A stretch of DNA of 64,000 nucleotides. It comes from Hybos culiciformis. Its lineage: Eukaryota > Arthropoda > Insecta > Diptera > Hybotidae. The DNA is taken from the NCBI GenBank assembly GCA_964007475.1, contig OZ023273.1, positions 85,261,712 through 85,325,711 of the forward strand. Reading direction: 5' to 3'. Positions 20,553 through 31,876 of the stretch are shown here, one piece after another. Made by a program: the position numbers and the translations under genes. A model generated the notes under the pieces. The model did not search any database. It saw only the letters and a list, made by a program, of their open reading frames with translations, and had not been told where the DNA came from. Positions within the stretch are counted from its first letter, which is position 1; every line of letters starts with the position of its first letter.

Positions 20553-23500
20553 TTACCCCCCTTTTAGTAAGCTCCCCAAACTGAATTTTCTTCTTAAAAT
20601 TAACATCGTTTCTTGGTTTATACATGCTGGAGCTTAAAATACTAAACGCCGGCTTAAGTCTGTCTATTGATATTGAGCAATTTTTATTTTTAATGTCAAT
20701 GACGAAATGTTTTCGAAATCTACGAATTACTTTAAAAGGCCCCTCGTAAGGCGGTGTTAGTCCTTTCTTGACTTTGTCAATTCTAACAAAAACTGATTCA
20801 CAGTTTTCAAGTGACTTTGGTATAAAAATGTCGTTTTGTTTAGTATTCCTAGTATCGACGGGAACTAATGAATTCATAGTAGTTTTTAATTGCTGTAACA
20901 TTGAATCTGTCCCTATTTCTGGTGAATTTTCACTTTTAACGAATATTTCACCCGGAAGTCTGAGGCTTTGGCCGTATACGAGTTCAGCTGGTGAGCAATT
21001 TAAATCTTCTTTATGCGCTGTACGAATGCCAAGAAGTACTAAAGGAAGTTCTGAACTCCAGTTAACTGTATTCATTCGAGCTTTAAGAGCACTTTTCAAT
21101 TGACGATGAAACCGCTCTACCAAGCCATTAGATTGTGGGTGGTATGGAGTGGTTCTAATTCTATGAGTACCTAATATTTTGGTAATTTCCGCGAAAAGTC
21201 TAGCTTCGAATTGACTACCCCGATCCGTAGTTATAACTAATGGAGTACCAAACCTGCTAACAAAGTTTTCTACAAATGTTTTGGCCACGGTAGTAGCTAA
21301 AATGTCCTTTAGACAGTACTCCTCGGGCCATCTGGTGAATCTGTCAACTGCTGTTAATATATATGGGTAACCATTAGAGATAGGTAAAGGGCCAACTATG
21401 TCAATATGTATATGGTCAAATCGACCTGATGGGACATCGAATTTTTCTATCGGCGATTTTGTGTGCCTATGAATTTTAGATTTTTGGCATCCAAGACAAC
21501 CTTTTGTCCATTTACCAATATCTGAATTCATGTTAGGCCAAAAATAACGTGAACTCACGAGTTTTCGCGAACCTCGTATCCCCGGATGAGACAAATTATG
21601 TAACGAGTCGAAAACTTGCTTTCGAATTTCATTTGGAACGTAAGGACGATTTTTGCCGGTTGAAGTTTCACAAGTAATATTGAATTCTGGAAAGTTGAAA
21701 TTTTGTAATTTAAATAACGATTTTTTGTTATTTTTGTTAAATAGTAAATTTTTTAATTCTTGATCATTTTCTTGTAAATTGCTTAATACTTTTAAATCGA
21801 TTGAAACTTCATTTGTAGTTACCGAGTCTAAGTTTTCCATTCGTGAAAGATTATCCGCGACAACGTTTTCTTTTCCTTTGAGAAATTGTATGTCTGTCGT
21901 GAATTGTGCTATAAAATCTAAATGCCTTGTTTGTCGTGGACTTCTTTCGGTTTTTGAATTGATTGCGTATACAAGAGGCTTGTGGTCTGTCAAAATTGTG
22001 AAGTTGCGTCCTTCAACAAAATATCTGAAGTGCTTGATAGCTAAATAAATAGCTAGAAGTTCTCTGTCGAAAGCCGAATATTTTATTTCTGCTGGGGACA
22101 GTTTTTTTGAGAAAAAAGATAAGGGTTGCCAGCCGCCGTTATTGCATTGTTGTAGAACCGCGCCTACGGCAATATTTGAGGCGTCTGTTGTAATACTTAT
22201 TTTAGAATTTGGGTTTGGATGAGCTAAAAGAGTAATATTTGCTAAAGCTGATTTAGCTAGTTCAAAATTTTGATTTAAAAACTCTGGCCAAAAAAAAATT
22301 CTTTTGAGTTTTTGGAAGTTTCAAAAGAGTGGTCAAATGTGCGTGGATTGGGGCTAAAAGTTCTGCTAATTTAGGTATAAATCGGTGATAATAATTGATC
22401 ATACCTAAAAAGCGTTGAATTTGTTTTATGGAACCTGGTACCTCGACCTTAACGATGGCTTCCACTCGCTCTTCTGAGGGAAAAATGCCTTCTTTTGTAA
22501 TTTTGTGGCTTAAAAACTCAATGGTTGCGGAACCAAAAACACATTTGGACGTATTTATGTTGACACCATAATTTTCCAGTCTTTTAAAGAGCAAATGCAA
22601 GTGTGATTTGTGGTCGCTTTCATTTTTACTTGCAACGAGTATATCGTCTATAAAATTAAAAACAAAATCTAAACCGCAACACACCTCGTTCATAAAACGC
22701 TGGAAGGTTTGAGCTGCGTTTCGCAAGCCGAAAGGTGTTCGTCGAAATTGAAAAAGCCCAAATGGTGTGGTTATAGCTGTTTTATGAACGTCTTCTGCTG
22801 CAACTGGGATAAGGTGGTATGCCCTGACAATGTCTATTTTAGAAAAAATAGTACAGCCCTGTAAATTCATGTTAAAGTTTTGAATGTGAGGCAATGGATA
22901 TCTATCTGGGACTGTTATAGCGTTAAGCCTACGATAGTCTCCGCAGGGTCTCCAGTCTATATTATTTTTCTTTTTTACCATGTGTAATGGTGAGGCTGCT
23001 GGCGACGAAGACGGTTCGCAAATTCCTATATTAACCATATGCTCGAATTCGGTTTGAGCAGCTTTAGAGCGAACCGGATCTAATCTTCGTGGAGTTGAAA
23101 ATGGCAAAGGACCATTGGTTTCAATGTGGTGTACCACGTTATGGTTAACAGGTAAGTTGTAATTCGGAGTTTGCGTTAATGATGGAAATTTTTTTAATAT
23201 TTCTCCATATTGATTTTCAACAGAATATTGCAGTGGTGTGGGAGTATCTACAAAAATTAAAGCAGCATTTACTCTCAGATTTGTTGTGGGATCGATTAAT
23301 CTTTTATTTCTTAGATCTACAAGAAGGTTGAATTTATTAAGAAAATCCGCGCCGATTATTGGTCGACTCACCGATGCTACTGTGAAGGAATGTATAAAAC
23401 TTCGTCTTAAACCTATATTTAATTTGAGTAGTTTTGTTCCGTAAGTGTTAATAGTGGATCCGTTAGCTGCTGAAAGTAAAGAATTTGAATTTTTGTTTTT

Positions 23501-23680
23501 TAAAATAGGATTAATATTTTTAAGAGGTATAACTGACAAGTCAGCGCCGGTGTCTACAAGAAAATTTAGATTATTAATACTATCTTTAACAAAAAGGCGA
23601 CTGTTGAAAAGTTCCTGATTGTGTGTCGCGCCCACAATCGGCTCTATTCGTTTGGGTTCTGTTTTTGAACAAAAGCGCAA
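20548..23680 (-). pseudogene. pol: gypsy pol: protease, reverse transcriptase, RNase H, integrase (one frameshift)
   Basis: The frame opens upstream of the gag stop (overlap 23644-23680), implying a -1 shift from gag. Order: aspartic protease ([12 protein letters not shown]), reverse transcriptase ([19 protein letters not shown]; catalytic [10 protein letters not shown]), RNase H (TDHKPLVYAI), zinc H-H-C-C (HNLSHPG to CLGCQKSK), integrase core with D (HIDIVGPLP), D (TDRGSQFEARLF) and E (SNGLVERFHRQL), and a C-terminal PPYEGPFKV. The first part stops near 22262 and the rest continues in another frame from about 22260, across a 9-A run (plus strand 22289-22298), while RNase H sequence reads on. 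One added or lost A explains it. It could be a real mutation or a homopolymer sequencing error. Confidence 0.92.
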
Positions 23681-24498
23681 GGTTCGTTACACTTTTTTGC
23701 TTTTGGACCGAATTTTTTGTGATACCAACAATACTTATTATTTTTGTTGGAGTCCGAATTATTTTTACCTTGGTTGTTAAAATGTGAAGAACGAGATTGA
23801 GAACGTGATCGTGATTCTGCTCTAGTATTTATTTTTGATAACAGTTTTTCGATCCTGGAAAGGCGTTGCTCAAAAATATTTTGACTGTCTGAACTATTTT
23901 TGTCTTTACTAATGCTAGCGATTACTGAAGTTTGCATTGCTTCATATATTTTATCAGCTAATGCAGTGAGTTCTTCAATGGGCTTGTCACCTACCGAAAT
24001 TAGAGTGATATTAATGTTTTGGGGTAGCCGTCGGAGCCACAAACTTTTAATAATTTCCTCGCTAAACGCATTTCCCGCCAACTGTTTCATGGACCCAAAT
24101 ACTTCAGATGGTCGCCTATCCCCTACATCGGCTTTTTCTACAAGAGCTTCAAGCCGTTTTATTTCAGAAACTGAGTGTCTTTTGATTAAATTTGATTTTA
24201 AATGCTCATATTTGCTTGAATTCGGCGGGCTACTTAAAATGTCTATAACCGACTCACAAGTTTCTACAGATAAAGCGGCCACTGTGAGGCAATATTTAGT
24301 GTCATCGCTTGTGATACGATACACTGTAAATTGAGCCTCAGCTTGTATAAACCAAGTTACCGGATTTGCATTCCAAAAAGCTGGAAGCCGCACTCGAACC
24401 GACTCGATATTATGAGTTTCAGTTGGGGAAGCTGTTGACGTCGTTGTCGTGGTAGATGTTGAAGTTGTAGTCTTGTTGCCACTATTCGTTTCGATCAT
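23644..24498 (-). CDS. gag: gypsy Gag, 284 aa
   Basis: A Thr/Ser-rich N-terminus is followed by a capsid-like helical region ([20 protein letters not shown], then [11 protein letters not shown]), an RS-rich stretch, and a C-terminal zinc knuckle of unusual spacing, [18 protein letters not shown]. It would assemble the retrotransposon particle and bind its RNA. The start ATG lies about 610 bases inside the 5' LTR boundary, leaving a normal leader. Complete frame; pol overlaps its last 37 bases. Confidence 0.92.
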   Translation of the reverse strand: MIETNSGNKTTTSTSTTTTTSTASPTETHNIESVRVRLPAFWNANPVTWFIQAEAQFTVYRITSDDTKYCLTVAALSVETCESVIDILSSPPNSSKYEHLKSNLIKRHSVSEIKRLEALVEKADVGDRRPSEVFGSMKQLAGNAFSEEIIKSLWLRRLPQNINITLISVGDKPIEELTALADKIYEAMQTSVIASISKDKNSSDSQNIFEQRLSRIEKLLSKINTRAESRSRSQSRSSHFNNQGKNNSDSNKNNKYCWYHKKFGPKAKKCNEPCAFVQKQNPNE

Positions 24499-25107
24499 GT
24501 CGTTTTGAAATGAATAAAATTATTAAGACTAAAATGATGAAAAAAAAATTTTTTAATTTCTTACGATACCCTTCACAAAAAAAATACAAGTGATTGAAAT
24601 TATTTTGTATGAATTTAGAATAAAAAAAAATTTAATTTTGAACTTTTAATTAGGATTTGATTGAAGAATTTAAAAAAATTTAATTCTGATTTAGAATTCA
24701 ATTGGTAAAAAAAATGTTTAGTTTTAAATTACAATTTAATTAAGAAAAAAAAATTTTTTATTTTAAATTATAATTTATTTGAAAAAAAAAAAATATTTTT
24801 GAATTCGTAAAAATTTTTGAATTCGTAAAAAAAATTTTGTGATTTGAAGTTGTGCAGAAAACTGAATTATCCAACTTTTATTTAAGTTTCAGTAAATTTA
24901 ATAAATTAATTTCATTTAAATAATTAGATCCTTTGGTTTTGAAGCTAGTATTCAATACTCATAATGAATCTATTTTTTATATACTTATGATGATGATACC
25001 AATTATTTGATGTACATTAAAGATTAAAATCTTTGACCAATGATTCTTCAATTTATTAAAGATGAACAGGAAACTGTTGTATATGTCCTTTAAACGGGGT
25101 CACCAAT
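24499..25107. other. Untranslated leader of the gypsy element
   Basis: AT-rich leader between primer-binding site and gag. It holds a GAATTCGTAAAAATTTTTGAATTC-like short repeat near 24800 and no reading frame. Confidence 0.7.
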
Positions 25108-25457
25108 TGTTGGATGCTATTTTATTATTCAATTTCTTTTGCCTCATCGATTAAAAAAACTTTTACTTTTTCATAAAATTTTATTTCTCTTAAAATTAAA
25201 TTTTAATTATAATTTCCTCGAACATTAATTCCTAGTGTATCGTAAGACTGTTTAATTTCAATTGCTTAAGATAAAAATTAATATTATTTAATTTAGGGTA
25301 AAATTTATAAAAATTTATAACAGAAAATAAGAATTCTATTCATCTCAAAAAGATCATACGATCTTTTCAATAAAGATATATATTATATTGTATGAAATAT
25401 AATATGTATATATAATTTTCGGAGGCACGTTTTAATTTTAGCAAATTGTACGCTACA
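25108..25457 (-). repeat. 5' LTR of the gypsy element
   Basis: A 350-bp direct repeat of 20203-20552. In the minus reading it is followed by ATTGGTGACCCCGTTTAA, which contains the likely tRNA primer-binding site beginning TGGTGACCCCG. The tRNA was not assigned with confidence. Confidence 0.95.
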
Positions 25458-25752
25458 CTGTCCCACTTTTTAATCCCGTCTAAACTTCCTATCCTCATTA
25501 CCAAATCCAGACTTCTTTAAGTATAAAAGGTATCCCACCTAGTGATTTGGTAACTTTAATAAAAAAAAAAGTGAGGGTGGTAGGGAGCTACGGCTAAGTT
25601 TTCGCAACTGAAAATATAGAAAAAACAATTTTTTTTCAAAATAAGTAGCTCCGGTGAAATAATGATTACCTGACCAAAGATTTTAGGTAGGGAGCTACGG
25701 TTAGGGAACAAGGATAGAACAAGGATAGAACAAGAATAGAACAAGGATAGAA

Positions 25753-28700
25753 CATTAATATGAACCAAAATTTCTAATACACAACAAAACACTATTTGTA
25801 AAATTTGAAATTAAAACCTGTAATTGATTGTAAAGAAAAATTAAAAAGAAAACATTATGATCATGGAAGCAAAATTGTATTTTAACGAATTATAATATTT
25901 TAAACCGTAGTAGGTTTAGTTTAAGAAAATTAAATCATTAATAAATCTTTGTATGTAATTTAATCAAAATGTTTTATTGCTAAAAATTTCCTACAGGTCC
26001 TTGATTAGGTGGAAGAAATGCAGATGTAAGGTCCAGCTATAGATGGCCGTGGCCATGAGCTGAAGAATGACTCCCTAGTCATTTAGGTTAAGCTCTTTCT
26101 ATTAGGTTTGGTTGGGGTTTCTTAGAATATCCTTTTTATTAAAATCTTCCTTTTTTTTTACTTAAAAGATATCCTATAAATGTTGTTATGGACCCTCTGG
26201 TGTTCACTGTCGCGTACCCACCCAACGACGAGCTTAGACCCGGCCTGAGAACAGGATGTCCTAGACAGTGGACTCGGCACCAGCTTAAAATTTTGAAAGT
26301 AGAACACCTTCTTTTGCCTCTACTTTCACCACTTTCCCTTTTTTATTTTTATCAAAATTTTATGACAAATTTCTCAGAGTTCATCTTGAACTCAGAATTT
26401 TTGTGCTTATACACACACCCCCGTTTTTCAACCATAATTTAATTCATAACAGAAGGCAGATATGTAGAATTTTTTTAAAGTCTCAGTAATATTATTCAAA
26501 TTATTTCTGAACATTCCAGATGCAAACCATCAGGGTCATCATCTCTTGGATCTGTTTCTGACATCGAATCCAGATAAGTATAACGCTTCAATTAGTTCCC
26601 CCCTTGGAAACTCCGATCATTGTCTCGTTAGCACGTCCTTCTCTCTTGATAGTGGAGTGGATTTATCTAAAGCTCCCGGAAGGCTGGTATGGACCTATTC
26701 CCAAGCTGATTGGGATGGGCTCTCCAGATTTCTTAAGGATCTGTTTCGTTGCTTCTTGGAGAGGGATGTTGACCTTTGCACGGCTGTCATTACTGAAAGT
26801 ATTCTGTTAGGGAAGAAACTATATATACTCCATAAAAAAGTACAAAATAAAACGAATACTAAAATTCCGTAGTTCAATGACACCTGTGCAAAGGCCATAG
26901 CCGATAGAGATAATGCTTTCCGTGGGTATAAACATAACAATTCTTTAAGTTCACTGAAGCATTGGCGAGAGGTCAGGAACAGATGCAGAAAAATTTGTTG
27001 TCTGCACAAGGCTTTGTTTACCCCGAGGAAGCGTCAAGAAATATTAAACCTTCCTTCAAATAGCAGAAGCTTTTGGAGCTTCGCTAAAAGTGTACAACAG
27101 AACTTCTGTTCGCCTTCATCTTTTCCTCTTCTTGTAGATGGTGACCGGATCATATCAGATTCGGTTGGAAAGGCTAATTTGTTTGCAAAATTTTTTTAGT
27201 CAAAACTCAACACTCGCAGCTTCAGCTCAAGTACCACCTGTCTTGCCAACTGTAAACTCTTCTTTTGGAAGAGTTTACATTAGGCAACGAGCTGTTTTAA
27301 AAGCTCTCAAAAATCTGAATGTGAAAAAGTCAACTGGCTCTGATGGTATTCCGGCTGTGGTCCTAAAACATTCTGGCTAAACCTCTGCGCAACCTTTTCT
27401 ATCTTTCATATTCACTTGGTATTTACCCCACCAAGCGCAAAGTTGTGCATGTTCAGCCTATTCGAAAAAAACGCGATAAATGCGATCCCTCTAACTACAG
27501 GCCTATTGTGCTTATTTCTATTCTCTCCAAAGTAATGGAATCCCTAATTAATAATAAAGTTAAAAAATACCTTGAATGTAACAAATTTCGAAGTGACCAG
27601 CAATATGGTTTTCGTACGAATAGATCGCTGGTGACCTAATGACACATTTATCCCACAAGCTCAACGCCAGTCTTCACAATTCCGGTGAGGCTTATGTTGT
27701 TGCTTTAGATATAGCTAAGGCTTTTGATCGAGTCTGGCACCCGGCTTTGATTTCTAAAGTTAAATCAATGGGTCTAGAATCAGCCTTTGTCAATTGGATC
27801 AGCAACTTTTTGTCTTGCCGTTCTATTCGTGCTGTTGTGGATGGGTACCAGTCACATATTTTCAACATAAACTCCGGTGTACCCCAAGGGTGTGTTCTCT
27901 CCCCAACCCTCTTTCTTATTTTCATCGATGATCTTCTGAAATCAACACTCAACCCCATCCACAGCTTCGCCGATGACAGTAACTTGGTAGCATGCTACGA
28001 TTTTGTTAATAGAAAATCCGAATCTTCGAATGCTGTTACTACTAAACGCAATGTCCTGCAAAGTAGCATAAATCACGATCTTTCCAAAATTTCACAATGG
28101 GGTCTTCTCAACAGAGTTGAGTTTAACGCTTCAAAAACTCAATGCTGCCTAATTTCTAGAAAGCTGTCAACTTTTGAACCCCAATTTTCTTTCCAAGGTG
28201 AAAGAAAGTATTGGCAAATCTGGAAACCATGACATTTTAGGCTTGAAAATAACTTCAGATCCAAGCTGGAAACTTCATATTTTCGAAACGGCAAAAAACG
28301 CAGTGAAATGTCTTGGTTTCCTTAAAAGATGTGAACAATACTTTTCCCCCCTCTGATCTCTTAAACATTTACAAATCCTACATACGACCGAAATTAGAAT
28401 ATAATTCACATATATGGGCTGGTGCTCGTAAAACCCACCTTGAGTACCTGGACAAAGTTCATAGAGGGCTATTAGATTGATAAACAATCACCAAACCACC
28501 AGCTCATTAACATCACTTAATCACCGTCGCAATGTAGGTTCACTTTCCATTTTTTATAAATACCTTGTTGGAACGGATACGTATTCCCTGGAAGTAAAAG
28601 CCCTACTTCCTTCACTTCAAGTATTTTCACGTCAAATACTTACCGCTTCAACGTCACTCCCATATTTCGTCAAAATTCCTAGATGTGGTAGAACTAGCTT

Positions 28701-29130
28701 CGGAGATTCCTTTTCAGTTCGTATTTCGAGAAGGTAGAATGCTCTCCCTTCAAAATTGTTCCCTACAACTGGCGGAAGTTTGATTTACGACCTGCGCCGC
28801 TTTAAGAATAGTGTAAATGATTACCTCCTAACTGTCCCACTTTTTAATCCCGTCTAAACTTCCTATCCTCATTACCAAATCCAGACTTCTTTAAGTATAA
28901 AAGGTATCCCACCTAGTGATTTGGTAACTTTAATAAAAAAAAAAGTGAGGGTGGTAGGGAGCTACGGCTAAGTTTTCGCAACTCAAAATATAGAAAAAAC
29001 AATTTTTTTTCAAAATAAGTAGCTCCGGTGAAATAATGATTACCTGACCAAAGATTTTAGGTAGAGAGCTACGGTTAGGGAACAAGGATAGAACAAGGAT
29101 AGAACAAGAATAGAACAAGGATAGAACAAG
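25753..29130. repeat. Second tandem duplication, right copy
   Basis: It repeats the block that starts at 17143, without the hAT or gypsy insertion and with about 960 bp of LINE missing from the left copy. It ends in an 11-bp minisatellite (AACAAGGATAG units, about 29078-29136) that is also at the end of the left copy (about 25707-25752). Confidence 0.8.
26510..28944 (+). pseudogene. LINE (jockey/CR1-like) 5'-truncated copy, right
   Basis: It begins within the endonuclease (HHLLDLFLTSNPDKY) and runs through the linker and the reverse transcriptase: STGSDGIPAVVL, SNYRPIVLISILSKVME, QYGFRTNRS, VVALDIAKAFDRVW, NSGVPQGCVLSPTLFLIFID, and HSFADDSNL as the catalytic block. A nonsense TAG at 26870 interrupts KIP-FNDTCA. 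Frameshifts are visible at about 27197, 27378, 27639 and 28210. It ends in an untranslated tail and AATAAAAAAAAAA at 28931-28944. It cannot encode a working enzyme, but it is the reference that reveals the insertions in the left copy. Confidence 0.85.
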
Positions 29131-29139
29131 GATAGAACC

Positions 29140-29437
29140 AGGAAAACGGTTTGCCAACAGGCTGAGGTTCTCCAATAGGCTGAATTTCTCCAACAGGCTG
29201 AGGATCTCCAAAAGACTGAGGTTCGCCAACAGGCTGAGGATGTGCTATTGGTTGATTTGCTGGTTGTATGCCTTTCTTTGGATGTTAAAAAGCATTGTCT
29301 TCACGTAGCTTGCTTAGGTCTTTTTTTAATTCTTTTACTTCTTTTTTTAATGATACAACCTGGGATTTTAACATGGTTACAACTTGTTTTATACCCTTCA
29401 TTTCTTTGCTGAAATTTATCTTATGATTTGGTGCCAT
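29140..29437 (-). pseudogene. Coiled-coil plus PQPVGE-repeat protein fragment
   Basis: From an ATG at 29435-29437 the minus strand reads 50 codons rich in heptad Lys/Leu/Val (VVSLKKEVKELKKDLSKLRE), a TAA at 29285-29287, then in the same frame about 45 more codons made of a hexapeptide repeat (PQPVGEPQSFGDPQPVGEIQ and on). At DNA level this is an 18-bp minisatellite (CCAACAGGCTGAGG core, five copies at 29152-29241). It could be the N-terminal frame of a retroelement or a captured host exon. Not recognised. Confidence 0.45.
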
Positions 29438-29459
29438 AGCTATGGCTAGATAAATTTCT

Positions 29460-31630
29460 AAAATAAAAAAAAAAAAATGTAAGCTCTAAATATTATTTCC
29501 AATTTAGTTCGAACATTGCCAAATATTTTTCTCTTCAGAAATTCTAAAAAACTTGTTCAGTCCGACTGAAATTCGACCCCATTCTCATTTTCTAAAAATC
29601 CAAAAAAATTATAAATTTCAAATATTAAAATAAAAAAATTAATTCCAAAAAAATTAACAAAAGATTGTTCAGTGCCAGCTAGATGTTACTTATCCAGACT
29701 GATAATAAAACAATTCGAAGACTCTAGGTTAATCATAGCTATAATTGAACCCCTTTTCTAATTTATAAAAATAAAAAAATTATAAGCTCCAAATATTATT
29801 TCCAATATACCTAGTTCCGACAAGATTTATTTATTTATTTATTTAATTAAATTTATTTACAAAAATTATCAAATTATTACGTATGTACTTTTACGTTTTA
29901 TAATTTTTTTTTATTTTTCAAAAATGTAGAATAACTTCGCTACGCTACAAAATCTGAAATTTAAAGAAATGAACGGTGTCACAAAGCCTTAGTTCACCCA
30001 CTTCTTAATATTATCCTCATAGAAAAATTAAGAAAGTTTGAGTTCAAGTGCAGATGACGTGAACTGTATGATTTACCTGAAACTTGAGGGAGGGGTGTAG
30101 AATCGGTACCTAAACCACCAAAATTGAAAAGCCCCGTTTCGAAGATATAGCTCGCATCTTGTTCTGTGACACCACTGTCCTCCCTACATAAAAATGGGCC
30201 GAACAATTTTCGATTGTGATGGCTTGGCCATCGTCTCTACTCCTCGCCCCTCTCCTTGCCCATCAACAAGTTTTAGCTAAATCGGTAGATTTACGTGATA
30301 TGCATATCCGGCAAAAAAAAAGTGGTACTTACTGTTCTGATGAAACTGATGAAACAAAACTTGTTACTGATGGCGAAAAATAAAATCCGACAAGATTTAT
30401 TGATTTTTTTAATTAAAACTAATTAAATTCTTACTTTTATAAATTATTACTTTTATAAAAATTTTTGTTTTTAATTTACTAAAATACCGCATTTGACCGA
30501 ATCTGAAATTGAATGGAATGAACCGTTTAAAGTAATAACAAAAGAAAAAAAAGCGTGAGAAAATGTTTAAAACAAAATAATTTTTTCACCACTGTTGAAT
30601 GAATGTGGCGACATCTATTGGAACTTATATAAGAGTTTGGTAGGTTAAAATCACAGCCTGGCAATTGAATTTTTTTTCCTTACGAAATGGAAAAAATAAA
30701 AGAGTCAAAGTTGTTGTTGTTTAACTGTCATAATGTACCCCCCCCCCCCCAAGTTTTCACCACTCACTTTCACCACGAAAAAACCATATCATAGTTTTTC
30801 GTTTATACGAAAAAAGTTTTAACAAAAGGGGAATATTGCAATCGGAAACTAATTTTAGTTCTAGGGGGTACATTTTTGATTTTCAACACTGACTTCTTAC
30901 CACACCATTAATAGCCTTTCTTTATACTAATTATTCTATGGTTAAAATAGATATAATGATGGGAAAAACGATGATTTTAAAAAACTAATGTGGTATAAAT
31001 TAAAAAACTAGTAGTTAAAGTTTATTTGAAAAAAAAAAAACAAAACCAAAGTTTTCTTTAAAAGTGAATACTGTTTTTAAAAGTGAAATATTTAAAATAA
31101 TATTAAATATTTAAGAAATATATGATTTTCTTTAAAAGTGAATACTATTGGGAAAGTTTTGTTTAAAAAGTGAAATATTTAAAATAATATAAAATATTTA
31201 AAAAATATATAGTATAACTAACTAACATTAAGAGGTAAGTTATATAAAAATAAAAATTATTTTATAAGAATTAAAAAATAAATCTACGGTTGAATTCTGT
31301 TTTATACGCCAGCTTGTTCGAGTTAAGTTTTGAGGTAAATATAATTCGACCTGCGAAATTTAAAAAAATTAAGAGTGGAAAAATTGTATGTAATTAAGAC
31401 TATCCATAATTGGAGTAATAAATTTCCTTTTTACATTTGACCTGAAAATTATGGGTAAAAATATATCAAGTATGTATCTACATTTCCGATGAACAGTGGC
31501 TTTTGTTCGACAATGTGATGCTCAAAAATAAAATGCTTTTTTTAAATTTAATCTATGTAATTATAACTATAAAATTATACAAACATTATTTTAAAATACA
31601 ATGTGGTCCCCCGAACTAAAACCCAATGAA
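29460..31630. other. AT-rich region with degenerate repeats, no gene supported
   Basis: Two related segments begin TAAGCTCTAAATATTATTTCC (29482) and TAAGCTCCAAATATTATTTCC (29788). CCGACAAGATTTATT recurs at 29818 and 30389. A block with TTCTTTAAAAGTGAATACT and GTGAAATATTTAAAATAATA is duplicated at 31053-31130 and 31131-31205. A small unit bounded by TGTACCCCCCC (30733) and GGGGGTACA (30863) might be a short inverted-terminal element. No coding frame of note. Confidence 0.5.
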
Positions 31631-31876
31631 GTTAATTTATTTTAAGAAAAGAAAAGATTTTTTCTTTTTTCTCTTTTTTACCACCAAATTACGATTCTAC
31701 TAAGTTTAAAAAATAAATAAGCAAATAAATTAAATTAAACTTTTTTCTTTTTATTTAAAATGTATTTCGGTTTTATTATTTACTATACCATCTTCAGTTA
31801 ATAAATTTTTGAGACTAAACTGCTTATTACAAATTTCAGGTATCAAAAAAATCTTTTTAATTTTTTTTTATTTTTA

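Larger units (their letters stand above)
20203..25457 (-). mobile_element. Young, nearly complete Ty3/gypsy LTR retrotransposon
   Basis: Two 350-bp LTRs (20203-20552 and 25108-25457) start TGTTGG and end CTACA in the plus reading and differ at about one base. A 4-bp target duplication CTGT lies at 20199-20202 and 25458-25461, and the empty site is in the right LINE copy at about 28832. Read on the minus strand, a primer-binding site TGGTGACCCCG follows the 5' LTR and a purine tract AAAAGGGGGGTAA precedes the 3' LTR. Gag and pol overlap. The only obvious lesion is one pol frameshift. There is no envelope frame: pol ends right at the purine tract. Confidence 0.95.
17143..25752. repeat. Second tandem duplication, left copy (with two later insertions)
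   Basis: The sequence from CATTAATATGAACCAAAATT at 17143 recurs at 25753. Both copies then carry the same untranslated block, the same LINE fragment and the same 11-bp minisatellite tail. The left copy additionally has a 1.2-kb hAT element, a 5.3-kb gypsy element, and lacks about 960 bp of the LINE at 18081. The copies meet head-to-tail inside the minisatellite at about 25752. Confidence 0.8.

Noticed and set aside
26188..26442. Plus-strand open frame of 84 codons upstream of the LINE (also at 17578-17829)
   Set aside because: It has no recognisable domain and is present only because the whole segment is duplicated; no splice or start support.
30732..30868. Small element bounded by TGTACCCCCCC and GGGGGTACA
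   Set aside because: The match rests mainly on a homopolymer C/G run and no target duplication is clear.
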